A stretch of DNA of 53,114 bases, taken from NCBI RefSeq assembly GCF_016428595.1, contig NZ_JAELVQ010000024.1:1-53114 (forward strand). Direction: 5' to 3'. Shown piece by piece: positions 26,537-36,432 of the stretch (positions within the stretch are counted from its first letter, which is position 1; every line of letters begins with the position of its first letter). Source of the stretch: Snuella sedimenti. Lineage in GTDB: Bacteria; Bacteroidota; Bacteroidia; Flavobacteriales; Flavobacteriaceae. Both the position numbers and the translations under genes were made by a program. Under the pieces are notes generated by a model. That model was not told where the DNA came from. It saw only the letters and a list, made by a program, of their open reading frames with translations, and made no database searches.

Positions 26537-27259
26537 ATGACAAAGTTGAGTGTTAATATTAATAAGATAGCTACTTTGCGAAACTCCAGGGGAGGGGATG
26601 TGCCAAATGTAGTACAGTTTGCTAAAGATGTGCAACGTTTTGGTGCAGAAGGTGTAACGATACACCCACGACCTGATGAGCGCCATATACGCTATCAAGA
26701 TGCACGCGATCTAAAACCAGAAGTTTATACCGAATACAATATAGAAGGAAATCCTATAAAATCGTTTTTGGATTTGGTTATAAGTATTAAGCCAACCCAA
26801 GTTACTTTAGTGCCAGATGCAGTTGATGCAATAACTTCTAATGCCGGATGGGATATTATTAAACATAAAGACTTTTTAATTGATGTCATTCAGGAATTTA
26901 AGCAAAATGGTATTCGGACATCTATTTTTGTCGATCCCGTTTTAAAGCAAATAGAAGGCGCTAAAGCAACAGGAACAGATAGAATTGAGCTGTATACCGA
27001 AGCCTATGCCCACCAATATGGACTAGGGAATACAGAGGGAGTTAAGCCTTATGTTGAATGCGCAGAGTTGGCTATAGATTTAGGGTTGGGAATTAATGCA
27101 GGTCATGATTTATCGCTGGACAATATTGCATTTTTTAAGAAAAATGTCCCAGGGGTTCAGGAGGTGTCTATTGGACATGCCTTAATTGCGGAAAGTTTGT
27201 ATTTAGGGGTAGAGAATGTTATTCAAATGTATCTTAATAAGTTAAAAGCTAAAAGTTAA
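26537..27259 (+). CDS. pdxJ: Pyridoxine 5'-phosphate synthase
   Basis: A 240-residue TIM-barrel enzyme that condenses 1-deoxyxylulose 5-phosphate with 3-amino-1-hydroxyacetone 1-phosphate to pyridoxine 5'-phosphate. Conserved blocks are seen: LSVNINKIATLRNSRGG, GVTIHPRPDERHI, GINAGHDLSLDN, and EVSIGHALI. The ATG at 26537 is the right start; a longer frame from 26507 lies across the -7 box. It is divergent from the CBS gene. Confidence 0.96.
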   Translation: MTKLSVNINKIATLRNSRGGDVPNVVQFAKDVQRFGAEGVTIHPRPDERHIRYQDARDLKPEVYTEYNIEGNPIKSFLDLVISIKPTQVTLVPDAVDAITSNAGWDIIKHKDFLIDVIQEFKQNGIRTSIFVDPVLKQIEGAKATGTDRIELYTEAYAHQYGLGNTEGVKPYVECAELAIDLGLGINAGHDLSLDNIAFFKKNVPGVQEVSIGHALIAESLYLGVENVIQMYLNKLKAKS

Positions 27260-27366
27260 AAGTTTTGAAGATTGAAAACAGAAGATAGGATACGGTATTG
27301 AGGCAAATATTTAAAGTGTACACCTAGTAACGGTTGACTTGTAATTAATCACAATAATAATTTTTC

Positions 27367-28143
27367 GTGGCAATAGAACAGATTTTACATTCAAATATTA
27401 TAGGAGAGGGACATCCATTTGTTATCCTGCACGGTTTTTTAGGAATGAGCGATAATTGGAAAACTCTTGGAAAACAGTTTAGTGACCAGGGCTTTCAAGT
27501 ACATTTGGTTGATCAACGTAATCACGGTAGGAGCTTTTGGGATGATAATTTTAGTTATGAAGTTTTAGTAGAGGATTTAAAGAATTATTGTGAAGCACAT
27601 CAGTTGTCAGACATCGTTTTGTTAGGGCATTCCATGGGGGGGAAAGCAGCCATGTTATTTGCTACAGAATACCCCAATTTTGTTTCAAAACTAATTGTTG
27701 CCGATATTTCACCGCGCTTTTATCCTGTACATCATGACGCTATTTTAAATGGACTAAGTGCTATTGATTTTAATGTTGTTAAAAGCAGAGGTGAGGTCGA
27801 TAAACAACTGAGTGCATATGTGAAAGATTTGGGAACACGCCAATTTTTACTTAAAAATTTATATTGGAAAGAGAAAGGAGTGTTGGCATTTCGAATGAAT
27901 CTTGAGGTTTTAAAAACGGAGGTTGCTGAGGTAGGTGAACCCTTGCCTAGTTATGCTGCTTTTAATAATGATGCATTGTTTTTAAGGGGCGACCGTTCTG
28001 AATATATAGGAGTGGGGGATGAAGCTGTTATTTCAAATCACTTTCCCAATGCAAAAATCGTTACTATTGCTAATGCTGGTCATTGGTTGCATGCCGAGAA
28101 CCCTAAAGACTTTTTCGAAGCTGTTGTAAGATTTGTTTCATGA
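27367..28143 (+). CDS. Alpha/beta hydrolase (YbfF-like esterase)
   Basis: A 258-residue hydrolase starting at GTG 27367. The nucleophile is Ser89 in GHSMGG, the oxyanion region is in LHGFLGMSDNW, and the catalytic His is His239 in NAGHWLHAENP. The VDQRNHGRS block is typical of the YbfF/acyl-CoA-esterase-like group. The natural substrate is not known from sequence. Directly upstream (27250-27300) is a short low-complexity stretch built on AAAAGTT, of the sort common in flavobacterial spacers. Confidence 0.9.
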   Translation: MAIEQILHSNIIGEGHPFVILHGFLGMSDNWKTLGKQFSDQGFQVHLVDQRNHGRSFWDDNFSYEVLVEDLKNYCEAHQLSDIVLLGHSMGGKAAMLFATEYPNFVSKLIVADISPRFYPVHHDAILNGLSAIDFNVVKSRGEVDKQLSAYVKDLGTRQFLLKNLYWKEKGVLAFRMNLEVLKTEVAEVGEPLPSYAAFNNDALFLRGDRSEYIGVGDEAVISNHFPNAKIVTIANAGHWLHAENPKDFFEAVVRFVS

Positions 28144-28178
28144 TTTTTTCGTAGATTTAAGGAATAAATGTAAGATCT

Positions 28179-28526
28179 ATGAATTTAATAGTCAAACTAT
28201 TGCTAAACGCATTGGCCGTTATAGTACTGTCTAAAGTTTTAAACGGGGTATATGTAGATAGTTATGTTACAGCTGTTGTTGTAGCCGTGGTTTTATCGCT
28301 CTTGAATCTATTTGTAAAGCCTGTTTTGGTAATTTTCACCTTGCCAATAACCATAGTTACCTTGGGTTTGTTTTTACTAATTATTAACGCTTTAATTATC
28401 TTATTGGCCGATAATTTGATTGATGGGTTTTCGGTTAGTAGTATTTGGACTGCTATCCTATTCAGTGTGCTCCTTTCCATACTTCAATCTATTCTGCATT
28501 CTCTTTTAAAAGAAGATAAAAAATAG
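28179..28526 (+). CDS. Phage-holin-family (superfamily IV) small membrane protein
   Basis: A 115-residue protein with four hydrophobic segments, matching the widespread four-TM family annotated as phage holin superfamily IV (NLIVKLLLNALAVIVLSKVL, NLFVKPVLVIFTLPITIVTLG). Despite the name, chromosomal copies are not tied to phage, and there are no other phage genes here. Function unknown. It ends with a basic tail (HSLLKEDKK). Confidence 0.85.
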   Translation: MNLIVKLLLNALAVIVLSKVLNGVYVDSYVTAVVVAVVLSLLNLFVKPVLVIFTLPITIVTLGLFLLIINALIILLADNLIDGFSVSSIWTAILFSVLLSILQSILHSLLKEDKK

Positions 28527-28539
28527 CTTAGTGTTTTTT

Positions 28540-31287
28540 ATGATGACAACTAAAGGGATAAGGAGGCAAACTTTCTTTAGGGTGTTTGTTTCGGTTCGCA
28601 TTTGTGGTGTTTTCGGTTTATTGTTGTTTTCAAATTTGTCTTTTTCACAAGAAAAAGAAGATAGTGCGATGGATTTGTTAATAGCCGAAAAGGTATACCT
28701 GCAACTTAGCTCTAAAGTATATGCAAAGGATCAAACGATTTGGTTTAAGGCCATTGTAGTAGATACGGAAACTACAAAGCCTACCAATATTAGTGGGGTG
28801 CTTTATGTCGATTTAATAGCTCCCAATGGAGAGATTGTTAAACACAAGCTGGTGAAATTGAACCATGGGATTGGTAATGGAGCATTCGAATTGCATAGTG
28901 ATTATGGACTGGGACGATATCTGGTAAGGGCCTATACTCTATGGAATAGAAATTTTGGTGATGATTTTATGTTCAAAAGCTACGTTAACATTGTAGATTC
29001 ACTTAATAAGAACAGTAAACAGGTGCTGGGAGATTTGGTCTTGGTAGAGAAAGAACAAGGCCAATTTGTTTTAACAGGAGAGTTAAAACCATATCGAGGG
29101 AATGAAAAAACTAAAAAGGCAATAAAAGTTTATTTGGATTGGGGGACGGGGAGGGACACTTTAACAATTAAGGGTAAAGAGAGGTATTTAATGGAGTATG
29201 AAGTATCTAATGAGGCAGATTGGATTGCTCTTAATTTTGATAATGGTTCAGGGGATTGCTATTCGAAAACAATTGCCATAAATAGTTCTTGCTTAGATGT
29301 AAACTTCTTTCCGGAAAGTGGCAAATTAGTTCATGGTTTGCAAAATAAAATAGGCGTAAAGGTCTTGGGCTTTAACGGTAAGGGAAGGTGTGTTGTAGGA
29401 AAAGTGTTCGATGATTTGGGGAACTTGGCAGCTACATTTAAGAGTAATCATTTAGGGATGGGGGCTTTTTTTCTAAAAGCAGATAGCAGTAGGGTTTATC
29501 ATGCGAAGGTCTATTCGGTAAACGATATTGTTCACGAAACATTGTATCCACTGCCCAAAGTGGTTTCGAAAGGTAGTAATTTATCGGTTTTAAAGGATAA
29601 GGATAAGGTGAAGTTAAGGGTTGTGTCTAATTGCCTTAATAGCAATATTTATATAAAGGTTAGTTGTAGAGGAGTGGATTATTACATTGTTGAAGGTGTA
29701 TTGCAGGAAGGGCGTTTAGTTGCTGAATTGCCCTCTTGTAGTTTGCCTGAAGGCATCATTGTTTTTACACTGCTGAATGACAAGCAGATGCCTGTTGCTG
29801 AACGTTTGTATTTTAACGAGTCTCCTAAAAATAGGTTGTCCATTGCACTTAATACAGATAAAATTGCCTATAAAAATCGAGAGGAAATCAAATTAAATAT
29901 TGGTGTTGCCGGAGATGACAGTTTGCCTTTGCCTGAAACAGATATATCTGTATTGGTAATCAATAAGGAGCAATGGCGTAAAGGGTTGGATGAAACGATT
30001 CTGTCCTATTTTTTGTTAAACTCAGAACTTCGTGGAGAAGTAGAAGATCCCGGGTATTATTTTAAGAAAGGATCTCCCATTAGATTTGGGGATCTTGATG
30101 CATTGCTTTTAACTCAAGGATGGCGTGATTACAAATACCCAATAAAAAGAAAGGACACCTCATTTTTTTTACCGCAACCAGGCCTTATGGTAAAGGGCGT
30201 CGTTCAGGCAGGTGGTTTAAAGAAAAAGCCAGCTAAAGATGTTGGGGTGACTATGCTTACTTTTGGAGATGTATCCTCTATTCAAAATCAAATATCAGAT
30301 ACTACGGGTGAGTTTCGTTTTTTGTTGCCAGATATTTATGGAGACCGGACAAAGGTTTGGTTGCAAGCAAGGGATACTTTAGGTAAAAAAAATAACTATA
30401 CTATTTTGTTAGATCGGCAAAGACCACCTAAAGTGGTCTATAATAGTGCTGAAGAAGAAGGGGGTGATATTGTAAAAAAGGTGGTTAAGGCTCAAAGTGA
30501 ACGTAAGCGAGTAGAAAAGGCTTTTGATTCCCTTTACGGAGTAACCCAATTGGAAACAGTATTGGTTAAAGGGTATAGAATGACTCCAAAACAGAAAAAC
30601 ATTAGTAAAAAGTATGGTGAGCCAGATGTTATTATAACTGGTGATGAAATCCGTAATAAAGAAAAAAACTGGTCGTATGGTTTGTATAGTATCTTATTGT
30701 TTAATTATGGGGATCAAATAGAAATAGAGCAGTTTTCTGATGGGTTTATGTTGGCTCATATTAAAGGAGGACGTAACGAGCCTACTTTGTTAATGGTAGA
30801 TGGTCGTTTGTTGCAAAAATATGAATACGAATTTGTTTCGAACATGCCATCTGAAATTGTAGAACGGGTTGACCTTATAAAATATGCCAAGTTTTTCAAA
30901 AGCCGTTATTTAGAAGTCTTTCCAGAAACAAATCCTTTGGAAGCTCCTTATATGGGACACATTATTTCAATTTATACAAAAGGGGAAGTTGGGATTCATG
31001 GTAGCGCTAAGCCTTTTCCCGGAACTTTAAATGCTGCAATTGATGTTTTTTCTCCGGCAAAAGAATTTTATGCTCCAAGATATGATGAGCCAGATGCAAG
31101 TAATATGCCTTTAGATTTAAGAAGTCTAATATACTGGAACCATAGTGTTAAAACAAATCAAACGGGAAAAGCTTTTGAGACCTTTTACAATGGCGATATA
31201 GGTGGAGAGTATGTTATTGTTGTTGAGGTTATTTCAAAGGATGGTCGTATTGGGTATAAAGAGAGCGTGTATAATGTGGTAGAATAG
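28540..31287 (+). CDS. Large secreted protein with MG2-like N-terminus and a TonB-plug-like domain
   Basis: About 915 residues from the ATG at 28540 (a GTG at 28531 is also possible). A signal region (about 20-38, LLLFSNLSFSQ) is followed by a macroglobulin-type beta domain (EKVYLQLSSKVYAKDQTIWFK), a carboxypeptidase-like regulatory domain (GLMVKGVVQAGGLKKKPAKD) and a plug-like region with PTLLMVDGRLL. The 16-22-strand barrel of TonB-dependent receptors is absent. Such barrel-less plug proteins are frequent in Flavobacteriia, but their role is unknown; they may work at the cell envelope with other receptors. The TlpA-like lipoprotein gene follows 70 nt downstream. Confidence 0.8.
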   Translation: MMTTKGIRRQTFFRVFVSVRICGVFGLLLFSNLSFSQEKEDSAMDLLIAEKVYLQLSSKVYAKDQTIWFKAIVVDTETTKPTNISGVLYVDLIAPNGEIVKHKLVKLNHGIGNGAFELHSDYGLGRYLVRAYTLWNRNFGDDFMFKSYVNIVDSLNKNSKQVLGDLVLVEKEQGQFVLTGELKPYRGNEKTKKAIKVYLDWGTGRDTLTIKGKERYLMEYEVSNEADWIALNFDNGSGDCYSKTIAINSSCLDVNFFPESGKLVHGLQNKIGVKVLGFNGKGRCVVGKVFDDLGNLAATFKSNHLGMGAFFLKADSSRVYHAKVYSVNDIVHETLYPLPKVVSKGSNLSVLKDKDKVKLRVVSNCLNSNIYIKVSCRGVDYYIVEGVLQEGRLVAELPSCSLPEGIIVFTLLNDKQMPVAERLYFNESPKNRLSIALNTDKIAYKNREEIKLNIGVAGDDSLPLPETDISVLVINKEQWRKGLDETILSYFLLNSELRGEVEDPGYYFKKGSPIRFGDLDALLLTQGWRDYKYPIKRKDTSFFLPQPGLMVKGVVQAGGLKKKPAKDVGVTMLTFGDVSSIQNQISDTTGEFRFLLPDIYGDRTKVWLQARDTLGKKNNYTILLDRQRPPKVVYNSAEEEGGDIVKKVVKAQSERKRVEKAFDSLYGVTQLETVLVKGYRMTPKQKNISKKYGEPDVIITGDEIRNKEKNWSYGLYSILLFNYGDQIEIEQFSDGFMLAHIKGGRNEPTLLMVDGRLLQKYEYEFVSNMPSEIVERVDLIKYAKFFKSRYLEVFPETNPLEAPYMGHIISIYTKGEVGIHGSAKPFPGTLNAAIDVFSPAKEFYAPRYDEPDASNMPLDLRSLIYWNHSVKTNQTGKAFETFYNGDIGGEYVIVVEVISKDGRIGYKESVYNVVE

Positions 31288-31357
31288 AGGAGAGCATGCC
31301 TAATGTGAAAACAAGGACAAACTTTTCATGATTAATAATAAACTAAAACTTAGATGA

Positions 31358-32428
31358 ATGAAAAATAGTTTGCTGATTTTTATTTTGTTGATCTTTTCTT
31401 GTCAAAAAAAGAGTGTAACTAATGGTTATTTGGTGAACGGTGTAATTAAAGATATGCCAGACAGTACAAAAGTTATGATGTACTTTGATAAAGACTCAAT
31501 AATGGGAGTGACAGACATAATTAATGAAAGATTTCAATTTAAAGGAAGTATAAAGCGACCAAGGCGCGTCATGTTGAGAATAGAAAGCACAAGAGATCAA
31601 AAAATGTTTTGGCTGGAGAACCATAAGATTGATATTGATGGAGAAAAAGGGGGCTTTGTTAATAGTAAGGTGTCCGGTTCCAAAACGCAAAAAGAAGCAG
31701 ATATTCTAAAGGAACGCAAAGACTCTATACATAGGGAAATGAGCAAGGTAAACAGTATGGTAACTGATAGCAATAGGGATTCTCTGTTTGTTATTTATAA
31801 CCGAATGATAGATGAAGAAGTGGAGATAAACAAGAAGTTCATTCGCGATTACCCTGATTCCTATGAAAGCCTTACCGTTTTAAATGTTGGAACTAAAGAA
31901 AAGATAGGAGCAGCAGAAACCAATAAATTGTTTCATATGTTGAGTGAAACGTTGCAAGAGACAGAAGAAGGTAAATCAATCAAGGATTTCGTGGAAATAA
32001 ATAAAAACCCAATAGTTGGAGGAGAATTTATAGACTTTAAACAAATGAACGATAAAGGGCAATGGATTCAGCTATCAGAAATAAAAGGGAAATATACCTT
32101 GCTTGAATTTTGGGCTTCTTGGTGTGGTCCATGTAGGGCATTTAACCCAGAATTGGTTGAATTGTACCAAATGTATAAAGATAAAGGGTTTGTAATCTTG
32201 AGTATTTCTTTAGATACAAATAAAGATAAATGGATTCGGGCTATTGAAGATGATGGTTTGGTTTGGGATAACGTGAGCGATTTAAATGGAGGGGATAATA
32301 GAGCTGCAAAGATTTATGGTGTTAGAGATATCCCAGATAACTTTTTGATCGACGAAAATGGAGTAGTCATCGCTAGGTATTTAAGAGGGAACGATTTAAA
32401 ACAGAAACTTAAATCGTTGTTTGAATAA
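31358..32428 (+). CDS. TlpA-like thiol-disulfide lipoprotein with a DUF4369-type N-terminal domain
   Basis: A 356-residue lipoprotein. Signal sequence MKNSLLIFILLIFSC puts the lipid Cys at 15. The N-terminal domain (NGVIKDMPDSTKVMMYFD) is the DUF4369 type that often precedes thioredoxin domains in Bacteroidota. A helical linker (about 110-200) leads to an AhpC/TSA-type thioredoxin fold with WCGPC at 255-259. Family role: periplasmic thiol reduction, for example in cytochrome maturation or envelope repair; the substrate is not known. Confidence 0.9.
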   Translation: MKNSLLIFILLIFSCQKKSVTNGYLVNGVIKDMPDSTKVMMYFDKDSIMGVTDIINERFQFKGSIKRPRRVMLRIESTRDQKMFWLENHKIDIDGEKGGFVNSKVSGSKTQKEADILKERKDSIHREMSKVNSMVTDSNRDSLFVIYNRMIDEEVEINKKFIRDYPDSYESLTVLNVGTKEKIGAAETNKLFHMLSETLQETEEGKSIKDFVEINKNPIVGGEFIDFKQMNDKGQWIQLSEIKGKYTLLEFWASWCGPCRAFNPELVELYQMYKDKGFVILSISLDTNKDKWIRAIEDDGLVWDNVSDLNGGDNRAAKIYGVRDIPDNFLIDENGVVIARYLRGNDLKQKLKSLFE

Positions 32429-32531
32429 ATAATGAGAATCAAAGAAAGCAACAGATTTTGGAAATAATCTTATTTATGGATTTGTATCGAAATGATAATA
32501 AAAAATAGCTTAAAATCAAGCGGTTAAAAAC

Positions 32532-32570
32532 TTTGTTGGGATGCTAAAATGTTATATTTTTGCATCCCAA
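32532..32570 (+). promoter_or_regulatory. tig promoter set inside a 9-bp inverted repeat
   Basis: TTTG at 32532-32535 and TATTTTTG at 32555-32562 are spaced by 19 nt, a good Bacteroidota promoter. The -7 region is bracketed by a perfect 9-bp inverted repeat, TTGGGATGC (32536-32544) and GCATCCCAA (32562-32570). This may be an operator for a dimeric regulator or a structure at the 5' end of the transcript. Confidence 0.6.
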
Positions 32571-32590
32571 TTTTAGATACATAAATTTTT

Positions 32591-32613
32591 AGGCTTTTAA
32601 AAAGAGCCTTTTT
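32591..32613 (+). terminator. Terminator-like hairpin in the tig leader
   Basis: AGGCT (32591-32595) pairs with AGCCT (32605-32609), and the stem extends through a T-G and two T-A pairs with a 3-nt loop; a T run follows at 32609-32613. It sits between the promoter and the tig ATG at 32651, so it could attenuate tig. No upstream gene ends close enough to need it. Confidence 0.5.
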
Positions 32614-32650
32614 GTTAAATACCCGTATAGGGATCTATATCATTATAAAA

Positions 32651-33979
32651 ATGAATATTACAAGAGAAAACGTTGACGCATTAAATGCTGTAGTAAAAGT
32701 TGATATTGCTAAAGAGGATTATAGCGATAAGGTAGAGAAAATCTTAACAGATTATCGCAAAACAGCTAATATTCCTGGTTTTAGAAAAGGCCATGTTCCA
32801 ATGGGAATGGTAAAAAAGCAATACGGTAAAGCTGTTTTGGTAGACGAAGTGAACAAACTGCTACAAGATGCTTTAAACAAATATCTTACAGAAGAAAAAT
32901 TAGATGTTCTAGGACAGCCGTTACCAAAACCTCAAGATGATATCGATTGGGATTCTGAAGGTTTTACTTTCGAGTTTGAGTTAGGGCTAGCTCCAGAGTT
33001 TGACGTTGAATTAAAAAGTAAAAAAGCAATAACGCATTACAATATTATCGCCGACGATAAGATGATCGATGAGCAAGTAGAGCGTATTCAAAAACAATAT
33101 GGAAAGTTGGTGTCTCAAGATACGGTGGAAGCCGATAGTGAGATTACAGGAACCTATAATAATGAAGAAAAGGAAATAGATAATACAGTAACTTTAACTT
33201 TAGATAAATTTAAAGGAAAAGCAACTGCTAAGCAATTTGTAGGAGCTAAAGTAGGTGATGTTATTACTTTAAATACAAAAGGGCTATATGAAGATGACCA
33301 TGAGTTAATGCATGCATTAAAAGTTAGTCATGATGAAGCGCACGGATTGGATATAGAGGTAAACTTTACAATTACAGAAATTAACAAACGAGAACTGGCA
33401 GATTTAGATCAGGAATTATTTGACAAGCTTTTTGGTAAAGACACTGTTAAGTCGGTTACCGAATTAAAAGCAAAAATAAAAGAAGACGCCGAAAAACAAT
33501 TTGTTCAGCAGTCGGACCAAAAGTTGTTGAACGATGTAACCGAATACTTAGTTGAAAATACTAAGTTCGATTTGCCTGTAGAGTTTTTACAAAAATGGTT
33601 GCAAACAGCAGGAGAACAGCCATTAGATAACGATCAAGCTAAAGAAGAGTATGAGAAATCTGAAAAAAGTTTGCGCTATCAGTTAATAGAGGGTAAGTTA
33701 ATTACCGATAATGACATTCAGGTAACGATTGACGACATTAAAGGGCATGCAAGAGAAATGATTAAGGCGCAAATGGCACAGTTTGGTCAATTGGATCCAT
33801 CAGATAAGGAGTTAGATGATATTGCTGCAAGAGTATTATCTAATCAAGATGAAGCACGTCGTATTTCAGAACAGCTTATCAGCCAAAAATTATTGGAACT
33901 TTATAAAGAAAAAGCTAATATCAAGGTTAAGGAGTTAAGCTACGAAGACTTTGTGAAAGAAGTTTATGGCGATAAATAA
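32651..33979 (+). CDS. tig: Trigger factor (ribosome-associated chaperone)
   Basis: A 442-residue chaperone that binds the ribosome exit tunnel and nascent chains. The N-terminal ribosome-binding domain shows the family signature around FRKGHVPMGMVKKQYG (about 42-57); in other bacteria the loop is GFRxGKxP. The middle region lacks a clear FKBP-type active site (short insert with VEADSEITGTYNNEEKE), and the C-terminal arms are helical. Start ATG 32651 is preferred, since an upstream frame reaches into the leader hairpin. It is followed by clpP and clpX, the usual order tig-clpP-clpX. Confidence 0.93.
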   Translation: MNITRENVDALNAVVKVDIAKEDYSDKVEKILTDYRKTANIPGFRKGHVPMGMVKKQYGKAVLVDEVNKLLQDALNKYLTEEKLDVLGQPLPKPQDDIDWDSEGFTFEFELGLAPEFDVELKSKKAITHYNIIADDKMIDEQVERIQKQYGKLVSQDTVEADSEITGTYNNEEKEIDNTVTLTLDKFKGKATAKQFVGAKVGDVITLNTKGLYEDDHELMHALKVSHDEAHGLDIEVNFTITEINKRELADLDQELFDKLFGKDTVKSVTELKAKIKEDAEKQFVQQSDQKLLNDVTEYLVENTKFDLPVEFLQKWLQTAGEQPLDNDQAKEEYEKSEKSLRYQLIEGKLITDNDIQVTIDDIKGHAREMIKAQMAQFGQLDPSDKELDDIAARVLSNQDEARRISEQLISQKLLELYKEKANIKVKELSYEDFVKEVYGDK

Positions 33980-34013
33980 TCAAGGCTTTTTATAAAATAA
34001 TAATTGCTTATAT

Positions 34014-34047
34014 TTAGGCGCTATAACGAATTCGTTATAGCGCCTAA
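34014..34047 (+). terminator. 34-bp perfect palindrome between tig and clpP
   Basis: TTAGGCGCTATAACGAA at 34014-34030 is followed directly by its exact reverse complement at 34031-34047. As RNA this gives a long stem with a tiny loop, ending about 35 nt past the tig stop and followed by TTTATT. Most likely a tig terminator; it could also serve as a processing or binding site. Confidence 0.7.
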
Positions 34048-34145
34048 TTTATTAATGAATTCAGGCTTTTGAGTACTAAGTATATAAGAATAACGTTATT
34101 TAAAAGACCTGATTTTTTAACTAACAATCTAACAAGTAGAGTATT

Positions 34146-34820
34146 ATGGATTACGCTAAAGAATTTGAAAAATTCGCGATAAAAGACCAAGGCATTAGCA
34201 GTACATATTATAATAAAATTATGAGCAGTATGTACCCTACCAGCCTTACACCAAATATTATTGAGGAACGTCAATTAAACGTTGCTATTTTTGATGTGTT
34301 TTCTCGTTTAATGATGGATCGTATTATTTTTATGGGTACTGCAATCAACGATCAAGTGGCAAATATCATTCAGGCACAACTATTGTTTTTAGAGAGTACC
34401 GATTCATCAAAGGACATTCAAATATATATAAACTCACCGGGAGGTAGCGTATATGCTGGATTGGGGATTTACGATACCATGCAGTTTATAAAGCCAGATG
34501 TGGCGACAATTTGTACAGGGATGGCAGCGTCAATGGGAGCTGTTTTATTGTGTGCCGGAGCCAAAGGAAAACGTAGCGGTTTAACACATTCCCGTGTCAT
34601 GATCCATCAGCCTCTTGGGGGAGCTCAAGGACAGGCTAGTGATATAGAAATTACAGCTAGAGAAATTTTGATTTTAAAAGAAGAACTTTACAAAATTATT
34701 AGTAACCATACTGGACAGGATTACGACAAGATATATCAAGACAGTGATCGTGACTACTGGATGAAGGCCGATAAAGCGAAGGAATATGGTATGATTGATG
34801 AGATTTTAAAGCGCAATTAA
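34146..34820 (+). CDS. clpP: ATP-dependent Clp protease proteolytic subunit
   Basis: A 224-residue serine protease forming the tetradecameric chamber. Catalytic triad by alignment: Ser129 in GMAASMGA, His154 in VMIHQPLGG and Asp203 in DSDRDYW. An N-terminal extension of about 35 residues precedes the conserved core, probably a cleaved propeptide. Works with ClpX, encoded 76 nt downstream, to degrade tagged and misfolded proteins in the cytoplasm. Confidence 0.96.
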   Translation: MDYAKEFEKFAIKDQGISSTYYNKIMSSMYPTSLTPNIIEERQLNVAIFDVFSRLMMDRIIFMGTAINDQVANIIQAQLLFLESTDSSKDIQIYINSPGGSVYAGLGIYDTMQFIKPDVATICTGMAASMGAVLLCAGAKGKRSGLTHSRVMIHQPLGGAQGQASDIEITAREILILKEELYKIISNHTGQDYDKIYQDSDRDYWMKADKAKEYGMIDEILKRN

Positions 34821-34896
34821 AATTAAAAATTGTAAATTTAATAAATTGTTATAGAGGGATTTATGATGATTTATTTTTTCATAAAATAAATAATTA

Positions 34897-36129
34897 ATGG
34901 CAAAGGAAGAATTAGAATGTTCGTTTTGTGGTAGAAAAAAACCAGAGACGAACTTATTGATAGCTGGGTTGGATGCACATATATGTGATAGGTGTATTGA
35001 ACAAGCACATGGTATTGTTATTGAAGAATCAAAGCAAAGTGACAGCCACGACCTATCAGCAGAATTAAAACTCCGTAAACCAATTCAAATCAAGGAATTT
35101 CTTGATGAGTATATTATCGGACAGGATATGACCAAAAAAGTCATGTCTGTTGCGGTCTATAACCACTATAAGAGATTGTTACAGCCTACCTCGAACGACG
35201 ATATTGATATCCAGAAGAGTAATATCATTATGGTTGGGCAAACAGGAACAGGTAAAACTTTAATGGCTAAAACCATTGCGAGAATGCTTAATGTGCCATT
35301 GGCTATTGTAGATGCTACCGTCTTAACAGAGGCAGGTTATGTTGGTGAGGATGTAGAAAGTATTTTAACACGTTTATTACAGGCAGCAGACTATAATTTG
35401 GATAAAGCCGAAAAAGGTATTGTATTTATTGACGAGATAGATAAAATAGCTCGTAAAAGTGACAATCCGTCCATTACACGCGATGTATCCGGTGAAGGTG
35501 TACAGCAAGCTTTGTTGAAATTATTGGAAGGAACTGTAGTAAATGTGCCGCCAAAAGGAGGTCGTAAACATCCCGATCAAAAGTTTATAGAAGTAAATAC
35601 AGAGAATATTTTGTTTATAGCCGGTGGCGCTTTTGATGGTATAGAACGTGTTATATCCAAACGTTTAAATATGCAGGCCGTTGGTTATAGTGCATCTATT
35701 TCTGATGATGTTGTAGATCAAGAAAATTTATTACAATATATTATACCAAAAGATTTAAAGGATTTTGGCTTAATTCCTGAAATTATAGGACGATTACCAG
35801 TGCTAACCTATATGGATCCTTTAGATGCCGATACTTTAAGAGCTATCTTAACTGAACCTAAAAATGCCATTATTAAGCAATATAAGAAGTTGTTTACTAT
35901 GGACGAAATAGACTTTTCCATTACCGATGGCGCTTTAGGATTTATTGTAGATAAGGCTATCGAGTATAAACTGGGAGCTAGAGGGTTACGTTCCTTATGT
36001 GAAGAGATTTTAACCGATGCTATGTTTGAGTTGCCAAGTAGCGAAGCTAAGAAATTGAATGTTACTAAGGCTTATGCCGAGGAGAAGTTAACAAAAACAA
36101 CTTTAAAGAAACTAAAAGCAGTTTCTTAA
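34897..36129 (+). CDS. clpX: ATP-dependent Clp protease ATP-binding subunit ClpX
   Basis: A 410-residue AAA+ unfoldase. The N-terminal zinc-binding domain has Cys8, Cys11, Cys30 and Cys33. Walker A is GQTGTGKT (114-121), Walker B IVFIDEID (with Asp179 and Glu180), the pore-1 loop is [10 protein letters not shown], and the sensor region has [12 protein letters not shown]. Length is normal. It feeds substrates to ClpP, encoded just upstream, and is closed by a strong terminator. Confidence 0.97.
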   Translation: MAKEELECSFCGRKKPETNLLIAGLDAHICDRCIEQAHGIVIEESKQSDSHDLSAELKLRKPIQIKEFLDEYIIGQDMTKKVMSVAVYNHYKRLLQPTSNDDIDIQKSNIIMVGQTGTGKTLMAKTIARMLNVPLAIVDATVLTEAGYVGEDVESILTRLLQAADYNLDKAEKGIVFIDEIDKIARKSDNPSITRDVSGEGVQQALLKLLEGTVVNVPPKGGRKHPDQKFIEVNTENILFIAGGAFDGIERVISKRLNMQAVGYSASISDDVVDQENLLQYIIPKDLKDFGLIPEIIGRLPVLTYMDPLDADTLRAILTEPKNAIIKQYKKLFTMDEIDFSITDGALGFIVDKAIEYKLGARGLRSLCEEILTDAMFELPSSEAKKLNVTKAYAEEKLTKTTLKKLKAVS

Positions 36130-36148
36130 GATATTGTTTTTATAATAT

Positions 36149-36178
36149 AAAAAAACCACGCAATTGCGTGGTTTTTTT
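36149..36178 (+). terminator. Terminator after clpX
   Basis: Palindromic stem ACCACGCA/TGCGTGGT flanked by an A run and a T run (whole structure 36149-36178). It can act in both directions, ending clpX on the plus strand. Confidence 0.85.
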
Positions 36179-36432
36179 GTTCTATGGATATGTTAATTAA
36201 TAATAGGCATTATGGATATTTATCTTTTAATGCTGCTTTAAAACGTTATGGTGCGTTACAATAAATAAGCTTAGAGAGAGTGAATATTTATTGACCATAT
36301 AAGTTTTAGAACTGATTCAAAAATATACTTAATTAAACACAGGGCAAAGCATAAATTAAGCTTTTAGATAATAGCCCAATAAACTCGTTTAAGGGCCAGG
36401 GCAATTACACTTTGTCGAAAGTATTGGTGGTT
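36179..36432. other. Gap between the clpX terminator and the GH3 gene
   Basis: About 250 bp after the terminator, between two convergent genes. I see no gene, repeat or RNA structure of note in it. Confidence 0.4.

Noticed and set aside
28179-28526. Prophage, based on the holin-like gene
   Set aside because: No other phage genes nearby, and this four-TM family is common in non-phage chromosomal settings.
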